A stretch of 64,000 nt of DNA from Hyalella azteca (taxonomy: Eukaryota; Arthropoda; Malacostraca; Amphipoda; Hyalellidae). Below the pieces are notes generated by a model. It was not told the origin of the DNA. It ran no database searches and worked only from the letters and a program-made list of their open reading frames with translations. The DNA is taken from assembly GCF_000764305.2 (NCBI RefSeq), contig NW_025947093.1, positions 62,001-126,000 of the forward strand, read 5' to 3'. Below, piece by piece: positions 34,701 to 45,254 of the stretch; positions within the stretch are counted from its first letter, which is position 1, and the number at the start of each line of letters is the position of its first letter. A program made the position numbers and the translations under genes.

Positions 34701-36082
34701 AAGGCGGGCCTGAGGACGGGGTGGGGGGACAGAGTGGGCAGGAGAGAGGGCGGCGGTGGGCGGTGGGGCAACCCCTCAGGTGGGCTGCATGAGTGGTGGT
34801 TCATTATTATGAGTGATTTTGAGTGGGGTGAATTGGGGAGAGTGGGCTACAGATATGGGCCTTAATGTTAAGTGGGTATGGCCCATGATGATTCATGGTG
34901 AGTGGGCTACAGAGAGAAGCAATAAGTAATGAGTGGGCTACAGAGAGAAGCAATAAGTAATGAGTGGGCTACAGAGAGAAGCAATAAATAATGAGTGGGC
35001 TACAAAGAAAAGTGATTAACGGTGAGTGGGTTACAAAAATATACCATATTGTTAAGTGGGCTATGGCATATGATGATTCATGATGAGTGGGCTACAAAAG
35101 AAAGGTAAATAGGGAGCCAAGCGAGCTACAGAGTGAAGAATTCTTAACAGGTGAGCCAAACAGTTGGAACTTCAATTTTACAAACTAAAATTCTGTATTT
35201 CCCTAGAATTTTGCCTGCAATGCTTATTTTTCAATATAATTTCAATCAAAATACTTAAAATGTGCAACAGTGAATGGTATAGAATATAGTTTTTCACCTT
35301 ACTTAAAACTATATTTTAGATCATATATCATTTTTCCATTACTTAAAATCCTTGCATTTTTACATTTAGGCTCATCATATACCGTATGCCGAAAGCCTAA
35401 TCTTTGGTCATGTTTTTGTGTAATTCTGTTTAATGAGTTGAATGATGCAACCTTTTAAAGCTATCATTAAATTTCATAGCATTTTATGTTTGAAGTCTAC
35501 ATCAAGCCATCAATAATAATACTCCCAGTCCTTACATGATAAGGAATAGTCCAAGGTCAAAGAATTGCATACTATACTGAGATGTAATGAACTGATTTCA
35601 GAAAATATTGTCAGAAAAATAGATAACAAAGTTTGTGTCAGCAAATGAAGCATGACATGACACTAGCAAATTATTAAATGACCTTACTGAAAGATCTGAA
35701 AAATATTCAGCATAAATGAAACACCAATATGCATTATATTAACATGTATCAAAACTTCAAACAATAAATGTAACACAACAATGTATTATGTTAACATGTA
35801 TCAGAACTACAAACAATAAATGTAACATTTTCATGTATTATCACAGATATCTTAGCTTCAAATAATAAATTCAACACAACAATCTATTATGTTAACATGC
35901 ATCTAAACTACAAACTATCTCCTGAATAAACATTGTTACCAAGTATTGTTAAGGCAGGGGCTGGCGGTGTGGGAGGGGCTGGCAGTGCGGGAGGGGCTGG
36001 CAGAGGCAGGGTTTAGCTCCAGAGTTGCATTGCCAAACTTGAGCGTGGGAACATCATCCAGGAAATCACATGTTGATGCCAT
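22711..36082 (-). CDS. TPRG1/TPRG1L-like protein with split hSac2 domain (11 coding exons)
   Basis: Exons 36109-35940 (ATG at 36082), 34709-34618, 33883-33795, 33550-33444, 33053-32946, 31311-31243, 29789-29668, 29353-29294, 24566-24527, 24366-23648 and 23420-22711 join in phase at GT-AG sites to give 752 residues. From about residue 109 the protein shows FFSVRAGALSRAV, GVWLLTQVSHW..E.ERLVLL, LLVVKYDFIAL and YPPRSL. After a long insert it resumes with RWNPFCNDLPYLTLTSHP, and it ends YVGLVSLLHN..LGYFKTRG. In this order these are the landmarks of TPRG1L, an hSac2-domain protein of about 270 residues linked to synaptic vesicles in vertebrates. The insert (about residues 203-490) holds Cys-rich decapeptide repeats; exon 11 has a 22-residue duplication. 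An acceptor precedes exon 1, so an upstream exon exists. Identity is very likely; function here is unknown. Confidence 0.87.
22860..22991 (-). repeat. In-frame 66-bp duplication in the last TPRG1-like exon
   Basis: Two adjacent 66-bp units encode DSWQISAHxPQTTGDxQHxT with two or three replacements. The length is a multiple of three, so the frame is kept. Confidence 0.88.
23930..24215 (-). repeat. Coding 30-bp repeat, about ten QKQDGGC(T)xC decapeptides
   Basis: Exon 10 of the TPRG1-like gene contains consecutive units CQKQDGGCTS with changes such as DYQKQDGGST, ELQEEDGDYI and NLKKQDCGCG. The 30-bp DNA unit is well conserved in the middle and decays at both edges. Paired Cys spacing is regular; whether it binds metal is unknown. 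Confidence 0.93.
24830..24990. repeat. Degenerate 22-bp AT-rich tandem repeat in an intron
   Basis: gcattagtaaacaattagt-like units recur about seven times with substitutions. Confidence 0.7.
25509..25602. repeat. 18-bp minisatellite flanking the piggyBac left end
   Basis: agccgctatgtgcacttaca-type units recur five times. The same unit resumes at 28070-28125 on the other side of the piggyBac element, showing that the transposon split the array. Confidence 0.82.
25607..28058 (+). mobile_element. piggyBac-like transposon, 2452 bp, at a TTAA target
   Basis: TTAA lies at 25603-25606 and 28059-28062. The termini are short inverted repeats CCGCATC and GATGCGG. Subterminal inverted repeats lie at 25849-25858/25888-25897 (GTGCACGATG) and 27995-28009/28031-28045 (CATATGTGGGTCACG). 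Joining the flanks gives the palindrome CACTTTAAAGTG inside an 18-bp minisatellite. It sits in the intron between exons 9 and 8 (genomic order) of the TPRG1-like gene, opposite in strand. Confidence 0.83.
26037..27817 (+). pseudogene. piggyBac transposase, intact except for one frameshift
   Basis: This is a cut-and-paste transposase of the DDD family acting at TTAA. The ATG at 26037 opens 421 codons: an acidic Asp/Ser/Glu N-terminus to about residue 85, then the DDE_Tnp_1_7-type core. Asp255 lies in VVDELQVPFRGR and Asp332 in IYADNYYSS. The frame then breaks near an A7 run at 27277-27283. The second frame (27287-27817) carries the third Asp in VGVDKSDQM and a Cys-rich C-terminus with CX2C pairs and CVSCFNLKH, as in other piggyBac transposases. 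A single-base indel accounts for the break, so the insertion is young or the base is a sequencing error. Confidence 0.93.
28070..28125. repeat. Right-hand remainder of the split 18-bp minisatellite
   Basis: gccgctacgagtactta, agccgctacgtgcactta and caccgcaacatgcactta are the same units as at 25509-25602. Confidence 0.82.
28143..29293. other. Intron sequence, nothing recognised
   Basis: The stretch between the piggyBac insertion and exon 8 of the TPRG1-like gene contains no further gene or clear repeat. Confidence 0.5.
29886..30096. mobile_element. Foldback MITE (CACTGTTAG ends, TA target), copy 1
   Basis: The ends CACTGTTAGAAAAA and TTTTTCTAACAGAG are flanked by TA on both sides. The body folds on itself: the gtggccggtcg segment pairs with cgaccggccac, and cgccgtttttat with ataaaaacggcg. 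No coding capacity. It lies in the intron between the exons at 31243 and 29789 of the TPRG1-like gene. Confidence 0.9.
30097..30930. other. Intron sequence, nothing recognised
   Basis: No gene or clear repeat is supported in this part of the TPRG1-like intron. Confidence 0.5.
30930..31232. repeat. Two adjacent arrays with an N gap, abutting the exon 6 donor
   Basis: First, about three catcatc.gtcaacacatca units (30938-31005). Then, after a single N at 31011, (atatatcattatatacatga)n to 31232. The array starts within about 10 nt of the gtgagt donor of the exon at 31311-31243. The N suggests a collapsed or unresolved array. Confidence 0.88.
31321..32040. other. Intron sequence with aacta/ctactta simple-repeat bias
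   Basis: Recurrent attgctaaactactta-like words fill 31385-31760, a degenerate low-complexity repeat. No gene is seen. Confidence 0.55.
32064..32945 (-). repeat. 22-bp minisatellite, about 40 near-identical copies, starting at the exon 5 donor
   Basis: The minus-strand unit is CTCCAGGTCAGTGCATGCAG plus TG. The true donor of exon 33053-32946 reads TCCAG|GTGAGTGCATGCAGTG, so every unit repeats the donor core with G to C at +3. Since 22 is not a multiple of three, all minus frames stay open for about 300 codons, which explains long spurious open frames here. Confidence 0.96.
33085..33250. repeat. AT-rich low-complexity tract
   Basis: Runs of taataat, ttaattaat and aataaat without a fixed period. 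Confidence 0.8.
33335..33446 (-). repeat. 20-bp minisatellite, about six copies, at the exon 4 donor
   Basis: The minus-strand unit GCAGTGAGTGATATTATGAG copies the donor of exon 33550-33444 (ACGCA|GTGAGTGATATT) and repeats it into the intron. Confidence 0.93.
33884..34105 (-). repeat. 32-36-bp minisatellite, about seven copies, at the exon 3 acceptor
   Basis: The minus-strand units contain TGTCAGGACTGAGTC. The real acceptor of exon 33883-33795 is TGTGTCAG|GACTGAGTCGC, so the repeat includes the AG acceptor and the first exon bases. Confidence 0.93.
34106..34617. other. AT-rich intron, nothing recognised
   Basis: Two related agcctttaaaattaaatttt-like blocks (34130-34260 and 34350-34490) suggest an old local duplication. 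No gene. Confidence 0.5.
34790..35110. repeat. 31-bp minisatellite, about six copies, in the first intron of the TPRG1-like gene
   Basis: Units gagtgggctacagagagaag plus caataagtaat recur from 34890 with diverged copies at both ends. It lies upstream of the acceptor of exon 34709-34618 by about 80 nt. Confidence 0.88.
35111..35935. other. Intron sequence with a diverged tandem repeat
   Basis: aacatgtatcaaaactacaaacaataaatgtaacacaacaatg-like units recur at 35745-35930. Otherwise nothing is recognised. Confidence 0.5.
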
Positions 36083-36109
36083 CACTGCTGGTGGACTGTG
36101 GGCCTTGCT

Positions 36110-37465
36110 CTGGAAAACTAGAAATGTTAACCCATAGAAATTCCTGCTGAGAAAAAGAATTTCCAGGCATCTCATGGGAGGACATAGTGAAGACTTTACC
36201 TAACAGAAAAAAATACCTATTGAAGGCATGAGTGTCTGCTCATCCACATTTCATAATGTAGACCATGACCATCTTTGACAAAAAAGCTACATTCAAGTTG
36301 AAAATTGCTTCTAATTATTGATATCATCAACATACAAATAAAAATTTGTATCATTTTTAATGGATGGATTTTAAAAATTAAATTAATGGTATGCCTGAAA
36401 TTAGTTTGAACCTCACTGCAATGTGACATCTTATAAAAACTCTATGTTAACAATAAAACACATACCGTATTCAAGAGGACTCATCACTAGTGGAGCGTAT
36501 GGTTACTTACTACTAAAGTTATTCCCAAAACAGTTGCAAGATTGGAAAAGTGACAAAAATCAAAGTAATTAATTTGGCTGATCAATTCTAAAGTCACATG
36601 CTTTAGAGGAATTTATAATCTTGTGAATTTATGACTTTTGAGACAGAGTTAAGAAAAACCATTCATTCAGTTTCTAGCTCAGTTTCATCAATAATAGGAA
36701 CTATTCTAGTATTATTTACCTAGCATTAGCAGCCTATAACGGAAACTAGATTATCTAGCAGGGCCAAAAATGGTTTCCTAATTCATAACTCTAAGTCAGA
36801 TAAACTAATTCTAAGTGTGGCTCAGAAAGTATATCTTTTCCACACCTATTCCTACAGTCCTACTTAGGAGTCAAGACTCTAGGACTAGGATCCACTCCCC
36901 ATCCCTCAGACTCCTGCCCAGGCTGTCCTCAGTGTCCTGAGTCCTCATTTCCTGTTTATATTGGTCTTCAAACTCCAGCCTCCAGAGGGCAAGGCAAAGC
37001 TTGAATCTATGAAAGGCTAGAGGCCAGGGTGCAGAAAGTGGATGAATATCTAAAGATCTTTACAACACACCAGTGCCTATTTTCAGTGGCAAAATTAATG
37101 TCTTCAGAAGATCTTATCCAACACATTCTGATGAAAATTATTGCATTTTAGATATTTGCAATTCTTTGGTGATGCGGCTAACTGTAGAACAGGAAGTACG
37201 GTACACCAGTGACCAGTCAAGTGGCTGCATTTTTTTTTTAATTTCTGGTTTCTAGTTGCTAGGATGAGACTGCAGAGCACAATCCACAATTTGGTAACTT
37301 TTATTGCTATGCAAATAATGCAATTGCCTACATTCTGCTGCAATACCAGCTTACCTGGGCTGGGCCCTGGGAGGCTAGGGAGTGTGGAATTTATGATAGG
37401 TTATATATTCTCACATTTATATAAGAAAATAGATCGAAAAGCCTACCAAAAGCCTCACACTTAGT
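36110..37465. other. Non-coding, nothing recognised
   Basis: Short open frames only. I found no supported exon, RNA or repeat boundary. Confidence 0.45.
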
Positions 37466-37469
37466 TTAT

Positions 37470-37790
37470 ATTCCTTTCCATTGGTAAGAATGCTAGAGTG
37501 CATAACGGCCTATGAAGTCAAGTGCTCAAACCCATAGCGCCGGATGTCCACAGCCACAAAATAAGCTTGCCAAATGTAAACATGGCCATACTGCATCTGG
37601 CCAAACCTCCTCTGGCCTAACCTATACAAGCTGCAACCTTTCTCACCCAAAACAAACATGAACGGACCTAATCTAACCTCATTGGCTGCAAGAAGTTAGA
37701 AAGGCGGTCCAAGTGTGCGGGTAGAGCAAGTCATTGGCTGCAAGAAGGTTGTGAGCCGGGACAGCGTGAATAGGTAAAGGCCCGTTTCCA
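37470..37790. repeat. Dispersed repeat, partner at 63240-63570
   Basis: The two copies share tgtccacagccacaa, catggccatactgcatct, gcctaacct, aagttagaaaggc and tgtgagccg blocks in order and in the same orientation. I see no coding motif and no clear termini. Confidence 0.8.
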
Positions 37791-38411
37791 CTATGCTGGG
37801 GAGTGGGGACTGACAGACTGGGGTGTTGAAGATACATCATTATTATACACCACTATGCAGAGGGTGGATGCAGCGTCGCCAATATATGGATTTTTAAGCC
37901 CAAAGCGTCGCCGGCCATTTTAAAGATGCGTCGCCGGGTAATTTTTAATGAAAAGCCATTTACGCTGAGTAATGACGAACTATTACTGCATCGTAATCCA
38001 TCCAACGTACCGGAAACCTTACTTTTTTCTAAATAGTTGGCCTAAGACTGAGAAATATATTAAATGCAAGAATTTCAATCTAAATGTGTCGGCAAGATCT
38101 TCTGAAGGCAAAAATTTGGCTACTGAAGCGTTGCCAAAGATCTTGCAATATTCATCCACTCTCTGCACAGTGGATTATACAGTCATACACTCATCAAAAT
38201 AAGTTTTGTAAGAATTATAAAGAACATTATGTTTCAATTTTGCAACATATCTTGAAGTTGAAGACTGCTGGCAAAACAGCAACACATCTTTGGAGTTTGG
38301 ACTGGCCGACTGGGTACTGTTGGCAACATTTTTGGTCCACAAATGCATAAATTGGTGTTGCATTCACCAAAGTTAAAACTCTGCACCCTTGACCCTGGGC
38401 TAGAGCTTTTT

Positions 38412-38520
38412 TTTATAATTCAGGCCTACACTTCAGTGACAGGCCACAAATTGCCACATCAGGCCTACACTTCAGCGCCGTCTGCGACTCTGCGCCGACA
38501 TCACTATGTTATGTTAAATG
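38412..38520 (+). mobile_element. Non-LTR 3' tail fragment
   Basis: caggcctacacttcag occurs twice around gtgacaggccacaaattgcc, then cagcgccg...ccgacatcactatgttatgt, the same 3' terminus as at 20630. Confidence 0.75.
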
Positions 38521-38651
38521 TTAATTAAACGTTACACTATCTAAATTCTAAATTAGAAGCTAACATTTGTTTTGAAGGTCTTTTAATGCCTGACAGAGGT
38601 CCAACGGTTAATTGTAACCAAGTTATAGAATTCAGAGTGAAATACACTAAC

Positions 38652-38825
38652 CTTTAAGGCTTGAGCTAAATACACGAAGAAGACCAACGGGGGCCAAAGA
38701 CCAACGCCAGCTCCAGCAACGGCACACCCATCAGCTGTGAAGTCGGAAACACAGTCCGTCCGCGCTTCAGGAAAAAGTGAAGAGTACAGATATGGATCTG
38801 ATGACCGTTGCCAGGCATGGATGAA
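38652..38825 (-). CDS. Candidate single exon of unknown product
   Basis: The minus frame from the acceptor (cctag|TTC at 38825) to the donor (AAG|gttagt at 38652) is open for 58 codons. Its composition looks protein-like: FIHAWQRSSDPYLYSSLF, then a hydrophobic GAGVGLWPPLVFFVYLAQAL that could be a membrane segment. Entry and exit are both phase 0, so it could fit between the exons at 45865 and 36109. I recognise no family. It could equally be a chance open frame. Confidence 0.3.
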
Positions 38826-38879
38826 CTAGGCATGGTTGAACACCATGGGTGCTGGGTATAACTGAATATGAATTTTTGT

Positions 38880-40020
38880 GTCATTCATTACACATGCTCA
38901 TACCTGTACTTTGCAACAAATTTCTTAACTGAAATATTGGAATTTATGCTCTATTATTATATATATCAATACATATAAATATATTCTTATCAATATTATT
39001 ATTTATGCTTTTTGATCTCATGATCATACAACGATTAATGAATAAAAATATATAAATGATGTCTACAAATCATGGATGTTTATATTAATAAAGCAATCAG
39101 TCATCACCACGGCATATGCAGGCTTCAATGAACAAATTGTGTTAAGTTTTATTATTTATTTTGTGATAAGAACTCCTTTAAATTAATTGATAGTCAAACC
39201 ATTTAACTACAATCAAGTTTTACATGGAAACCTATTTCCAGTCTCATTCAATTATATTCACACGATAATCTTCTCAATTAGTCTCATATAATAACATAAA
39301 CACTTTTTCACTTGACCAGTGAATAATGGCAAACTCAATACACAGTATATAATTAATATAACTAATCCTACCCCATATCGCACTTCACCCACCGTGGCTT
39401 CACTTCAAGGCGGGCTTGAAGAAGTATTTATAAGAAGAATTGTTCATTAATAGAAATAAATATTTTATGTAACATTAATGAGAAGAATCATTAAATAATT
39501 AAAGCCAATAATGTTTGGAATGTTAAGGAGAAGAATCCTTCCCAGATCTTCGACAGCTTCCGAGAAATTCAATCGGTAGGTTTGTATAGCTCGAATTTAT
39601 ATCGCGCACTTTCTTTACTTGTGAAATGCAGTAATTAAGTTTTTATACCTTCAAACTCGTTTATCATTAATCTCTGTAATTAGATGTAACTTTATTATCT
39701 TGAACTCGCTTACTTATTCCGGATTTCATCCGTTTTCCTATTAGATTATTATACCTATTTCCTATTATATATTATACCTATATATTATACCTATATATTA
39801 TACCTATTTATACCTATTATTTCCTATTAAATAATTATACAATTACACGATCAATAAATTTTGTCAATTCTGGAGCACGAATAACACTTGGGTAATTTCT
39901 GAAAAATAAAAATTCAGTAAACAATGAAAGTACGTTGATGTTTGAATCGTACCTACCATCAGGTATTGTGAATTCTGTTTAGAGTGCCCAGTCGGTAACC
40001 ATTATCCAGTCGGGCTTTAA
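38880..40020. other. AT-rich, nothing recognised
   Basis: Short tandem tatattatacctat units at 39760-39815. No gene seen. Confidence 0.5.
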
Positions 40021-40022
40021 CC

Positions 40023-40375
40023 TCATTACAACATTTCTCTTTAACTTCACTTCTTGTTTCACTTCTGCTTGTTTCTTTCTTTCTTGTTTCACTACTGCTA
40101 CAAATCTTATAATCAAAATTTAACACACTTCTACCTGTCCAATCGATCTGAAATTTTGCACACTTGTGTAAAGTCGGAGACAATGCATGGACACAATAAA
40201 TAATTTTGAAAACTAAATTTTTTCATATATTAGAAGTAAAAAAATTTAAAAATTAATTTTTTAATATATGGAAATAAAATCAGAAATTCATTGTAGATGT
40301 GTAACATCGGAGATTCTGTATTGTTTAGAAGTGTTGTCTTAATAAGTAATTTTTAAACGCATATTACTTTCTGTC
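40023..40375. repeat. Dispersed repeat family D, copy 1
   Basis: It contains aacatttctctttaacttca, aaatttaacacacttctacc, tctgaaattttgcacacttg, ggagacaatgcatg and gaagtgttgtc. These blocks recur in the same order at 43838-44015, 44045-44345 and 52800-53215. Ends not defined. Confidence 0.85.
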
Positions 40376-40379
40376 TGAC

Positions 40380-41330
40380 AACACTAAGGGGTATTGGGCT
40401 GCACCATCATTTTTCAATCTACCATTAAACATACTGAGCCCCCATCTTCTTTAACCTAACCTATATAATACATATTTACATTAATATACATATAATACAT
40501 ATATTCATATATAGGTACGGGTCCTATATAATACATATTTACATTAATTAATAAGGGAAAAATGACGGCCGTTTGTACCTTCTAAATCCAATCTCAATCA
40601 CCATTATAAACACCTTCACATTTAAACAGCCGCGGAATTCGAAGATTGCATATATATGAGTGTGGAAACTTTTTGTAAACTTCTAGAAAATTTAAAATTT
40701 ACCAAAAAATTATCGTATAATTACTTCAATAGGTATTATTCTGTTATTTCTTATCGCGGATTTCACCTATCGCGGCCTACCACATTTTTTGTAAATTCAA
40801 ACCAAGATTACGAAATTTGTATTTTTTATTTGTCATGTATGCAATAAAAATACAGCGCCAACACAAAATATTTATTCATTGTTTCTTGACCTTAAATTCT
40901 AACATTACATTTTTACACATAACATACAACATAATCTACACATGTATGCCATGAGGTTTATCGCAGCCCGCACTGAATATTCATCAAAAACTACACAGAA
41001 ATACATTTAAATCTACACGAAAATTTTCACCCCAATCAACACATAACATTCATACAAATTTCCACAGAAGTTGCATGAATCCAAACAATCCACAAAAATA
41101 ATTCAAACAAATCCCGAGAAATATTAATATAAATAACTTTTACAAAATAAGATTGGAAACGAAAAAAAAAATCAATATAAGAAATTCATAATAATAATTC
41201 ATATAAAACACTAAACACATTATATACATTAATACAATCCAAATCATTACAACATATTCATAAAATCATCCACACAGAGCACTAACGAAATCAACACAGA
41301 ACATTCATTACATCATCAAAAAAATATAAC
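40380..41330. other. AT-rich, nothing recognised
   Basis: A short repeat of tatataatacatatttacattaat (40462-40560). No supported gene. Confidence 0.5.
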
Positions 41331-41512
41331 TCAGTGCTCACTGCAGTGAGTGACAGAGAGCGCATTTTCTCGTCGACGAAAACTTGAGGTCACGGACGGA
41401 CGGACAGACAGACAGACGGACAGACAGACAGACAGACGGACAGACAGACGGACAGACCTACATGGCGAGCACAATAGTGCATTCTTTCCATAAATGAGAA
41501 AATGCGCTAAAA
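41331..41512. mobile_element. GAC-rich MITE copy 2
   Basis: The leader actcagtgctcactgcagtg is followed by the terminal pair agcgcattttctc (41359) and gagaaaatgcgct (ending 41508). Inside is a (GACA/GACG)n tract (41395-41455). It matches 21178-21243 and 51825-51962. Confidence 0.85.
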
Positions 41513-41592
41513 TGGTGTCAAATTAACACATAATATTCACCCAACTTCATACAGGACGTTCGTTGATTTTTCATTCAGTCGCTTCTTCGTGA

Positions 41593-42060
41593 ATGGAAGA
41601 CAAGAGGGTAAATCAGTCTTTCAAACAAATGCACGGCTCACATTGTCCAAATTGTGCCGCACTTTCTCACCCACAGCACGCAGCAGTGAGAGCGGCCGTA
41701 GCACTGATACGCCCTAACTGCGTCAGGATGACTAGAGCGGCCGTAGCACTGATACGCCCTAACTGCGTCAGGATGACCTATGCAAGAGCAGGAAGTGCGG
41801 CCATATTTGGGACAAAATCTCAAATTTCTCTGACTGTAGGTAATTTTGTATTATATATTATGTTTATAATATTATATACTATGGTATTATATAAAATAAA
41901 CTATGTATATTATATGAAAAATACATGTATGTCGCATATAATTTATACATGCATTTTTTCAGGTATAAATTGTCAGAAACAGAAACACTCAAGCTTTAGA
42001 TCAAGATTATATAGAATTTTTTTTAAAAAATATCAATTAAATATGTCAATGGTAACATAA
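41593..42060 (+). CDS. Open frame of unknown status, with a 42-bp duplication
   Basis: A 155-codon frame holds two tandem RAAVALIRPNCVRMT units and ends in AT-rich, hydrophobic codons. Part of it (ggcagtgagagcgg.cgtagcactgata) recurs at 44358-44390, so this is more likely repeat-derived than a host gene. I recognise no domain. Confidence 0.2.
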   Translation: MEDKRVNQSFKQMHGSHCPNCAALSHPQHAAVRAAVALIRPNCVRMTRAAVALIRPNCVRMTYARAGSAAIFGTKSQISLTVGNFVLYIMFIILYTMVLYKINYVYYMKNTCMSHIIYTCIFSGINCQKQKHSSFRSRLYRIFFKKYQLNMSMVT

Positions 42061-42375
42061 TAACGCAGATTTACTAATATTAATCCCAATTTGCAATATT
42101 TGGACGTTACAACAATTTTGATTTACATCTAACATTACATGGACGTTCATTCCAATTATGCGCTAAACAGTTTCTAAGAAATGAAAACAGAATCTTAAAT
42201 ATCTTTATTTTAAAAATTTGTTTCTAATTTAAACAATTCGCTTTGATATATCTCTCGTACCTTGAATATTGGTCATTCGTTATTTCATACAATATCTGTA
42301 TTAAATATACATGCGTGGAGCATGACTCTGAGGCAGAATAATTTAATAATTTTTAAATATTTTTTACTAAAAAAC

Positions 42376-42926
42376 AGCGTTGTAACACATCCATGCGACA
42401 ACATTTCTTCTCGCTTCGAGTCACCGACATGTGGAACAGCCTCCCTGATAGCATCGTTGACGCTCCGAGTATGAACATCTTCAAGAACAGACTAGACGAA
42501 GCTATGCAGGAGCATATGTTCAGTCTTAAAATGCCTAGCAAATTACGGAGCAGGCAATAAGTCCAGACGAAGCTATGCAGGAGCATATGTTCAGTCTTAA
42601 AATGCCTAGCAAATTACGGAGCAGGCAATAAGTCCAGACGAAGCTATGCAGGAGCAGATGTCCAGTCTTAAAATGCCTAGCAAATTACGGACCAGGCAAT
42701 AAGTCCAGACGAAGCTATGCAGGAGCATATGTTCAGTCTTAAAATGCCTAGCAAATTACGGACCAGGCAATAAGTCCAGCAGCTATCTCAATCAATCGTC
42801 AGCTATAGCAAGATAGGGGTTCCAAAGGCCGGATCCCTTGTGAATCAAGTCACGAAAAGTACAAGAATCTGCAGCAGGCCATGGGCCTATTTCTTCAGTG
42901 CCGACACTTCTATTCTATTCTATTTC
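42376..42926 (+). mobile_element. 5'-truncated non-LTR retrotransposon 3' end with a quadruplicated segment
   Basis: It encodes the RT C-terminal tail FFSLRVTDMWNSLPDSIVDA and NIFKNRLDEAMQEHMF, then a stop, a 3' UTR and a (TTCTA)n-type end. A 71-bp unit spanning the last codons and the stop is present four times in tandem (42494-42777), against once in the copy at 50236-50575. Confidence 0.9.
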
Positions 42927-43837
42927 CGACGACATCGTCTCCTGTTAAGACCCGTTTCGCTTTTTCAAGGTGCGTCTAGGATAAAAAAATTTTAAAAAAT
43001 CATCACGAATCGTCAGAAATTATTGAGATTTTTTAGAATCAGTTCATATTCCATCAGATTCGCCAGCATTCGTTAACATTCGTCGTTAATTTATATAATA
43101 CAAAATTTTTTCAAATTGGTTAAGATTCATCGAATTCATTCAGATTCATCAATACTTTTCGACGTGCATGAAGTTTTTTCTGGATTCCGAAAAATTCTCA
43201 TGATTTTACAAAATCAAAGATTTGCAAAATTCGGTAATTCTATTAATCGAAAATAAAAATAATTTTCACAATTCTTTCCGTCGTAATACTAAATAATTTA
43301 CAAATTTTACAGTCGAGATCCAGGAAAGCAGTTAAAATTTTTCCCTTGCTACCTCAAAATCATTAAATTATCATAGAAAATAATTTAGTTCTTAATTCTA
43401 TTCTAATCGCCGCAAATTTCATTACATAAATTGTCACAAACACCGCAGTTTTTTCTCAGGTTCATCAGCTGCCAGGAATTACGAGAGTCCTGAAACTGCG
43501 TCAAATTCGTGAAGCTTTTTAGCATTTGTTAAAATGAGTCCACTTTCGTCAGAACTGTTCCTGTCTCCGTAGGATTCGTTTAGATTTCCATGATTTATCG
43601 AGATTAAGCAAAATTTATTATGAGCCGTCAATATTTAAGGAATTAATTTACCAGAACTGGTCTAGATTCGTCAAAATTTGAATATTTGCCAAATGAATAT
43701 TTAAAAATCAAGTCAATATGTTTGTCAAGTGAATATTTGCCAAGTGAATGTATGTATATAATTTCGGGCATTGGGCATTGAATCGCATTCCAATTACATG
43801 AATGAATGAGCAATATTGTCCAAATATTGTCCCGCTT
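42927..43837. other. AT-rich, attcgt/attcatc-biased, nothing recognised
   Basis: Degenerate gattcatcaaaattcg-like words recur but with no fixed period. No gene. Confidence 0.45.
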
Positions 43838-44345
43838 TTTACAACACTTCTCTTTAACTTCACTTCTTGTTTGTCTGTCTGTCTGCTACAAATCTTGTAA
43901 TCAAAATTTAACACACTTCTACTTGTCCTATCGGTCTGAAATTTTGCACACTTGTGTAAAGTTGGAGACAATGCATGAATCAAATGTCAAAATAAATAAT
44001 TTTAAAAATTATTTTTTTTTAAATTAAAAAAATTGAAAAAATAATTTCGTCAGCTACAAATCTTTTAACTGATATTTGACACACTTTTACCTGTCTAATT
44101 GATCTGAAATTTTGCACACTTGTGTGAAGGCAGAGGCAATGCACGAATCAATTAACAAAATAAATAATTTTGGAAAAAATTATATATTAAAAAAAGTTAT
44201 ATATAGGTATTAAAAAATTGAAAAGTTAATTTTTTTAATATTTGAAAATAAAATGAGAAATTCATGGTACATCTTTAACATTGGAGATACTGGATTCTTT
44301 GGAAGTGTTGTCGTTAAAAAGTAGTTTTTAAACGTATATTATTTA
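43838..44345. repeat. Dispersed repeat family D, two adjacent copies
   Basis: Copies at 43838-44015 and 44045-44345 share the tctgaaattttgcacacttg and gagacaatgcatgaatca blocks of 40023-40375. Confidence 0.85.
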
Positions 44346-44399
44346 TCCCAAGCACGTGGCAGTGAGAGCGGACGTAGCACTGATAGATCCCTTTATACG

Positions 44400-45250
44400 A
44401 GGTCTGAATTCCTCACACAAGGGAAAATGTCCATCGTTATTAGGGCAAGTTTCACTCAGTTTTTTGAGTGAAGGTTTTCTGATAACCAAGCGAGATAGCA
44501 TCAAAAATCATAATATTTCTTATAATGATGATTAATTATTTAATTAGCATCAAAAATCATAATATTTATTATAATTATGATTAATTATTATAAATATTGG
44601 TATTATATACCGTGTGAACAAACGGCGTAAGAAAATAAATAACTTAATTTTACGTATTTTAAGGTCAGTTGAATATTGTGAACATTTCAGTTATTAACAA
44701 ACAAATTTGATTACGCAGTAAATTTTAATTCGTCTTGTTAAACATTGAAACGAAAGGGTTATTGTTATTAAAATTAAAATTAAAGGTTATTATTTTCCTG
44801 CGGTAAAATGTAATGCCTACGAATAATAATACGGAAATAAATTGAATGAACAATTTAAATACTTGAAATTATGTAATTCCAATACAAATAAATGGGCTAA
44901 TTTTAATATATTAGCTGCTTCATTGCCCCCACATTCTTCTAGATTTTTATATATTATGGACATTTATATCTTAACATTAATAATTTATCTTTACATCATC
45001 ATATCATATCATATCATATATCTCTCTATATGTACAACAATTTTATTGCTTACCCTCTTAATACGTATATTTCTTTGTATTTATTAAACTATTTTGATTT
45101 ACATCTAACAATACATGGACGTTCATTTCAATTATGCGCTAAGTAGCTCCCTAAAAATTAAAACTGAATCTCAAATAATATTAACTTGAAAATTCTTTCA
45201 TAATTAAAACAATTCGAGCATATATTTCTTCTCATCATCCTGCAATTTTT
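44400..45250. other. AT-rich, nothing recognised
   Basis: A local duplication of agcatcaaaaatcataatat (44490 and 44542). No gene. ctaac.atacatggacgttcattccaattatgcgcta at 42125-42170 recurs at 45103-45140, a short dispersed repeat. Confidence 0.5.
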
Positions 45251-45254
45251 TTTA

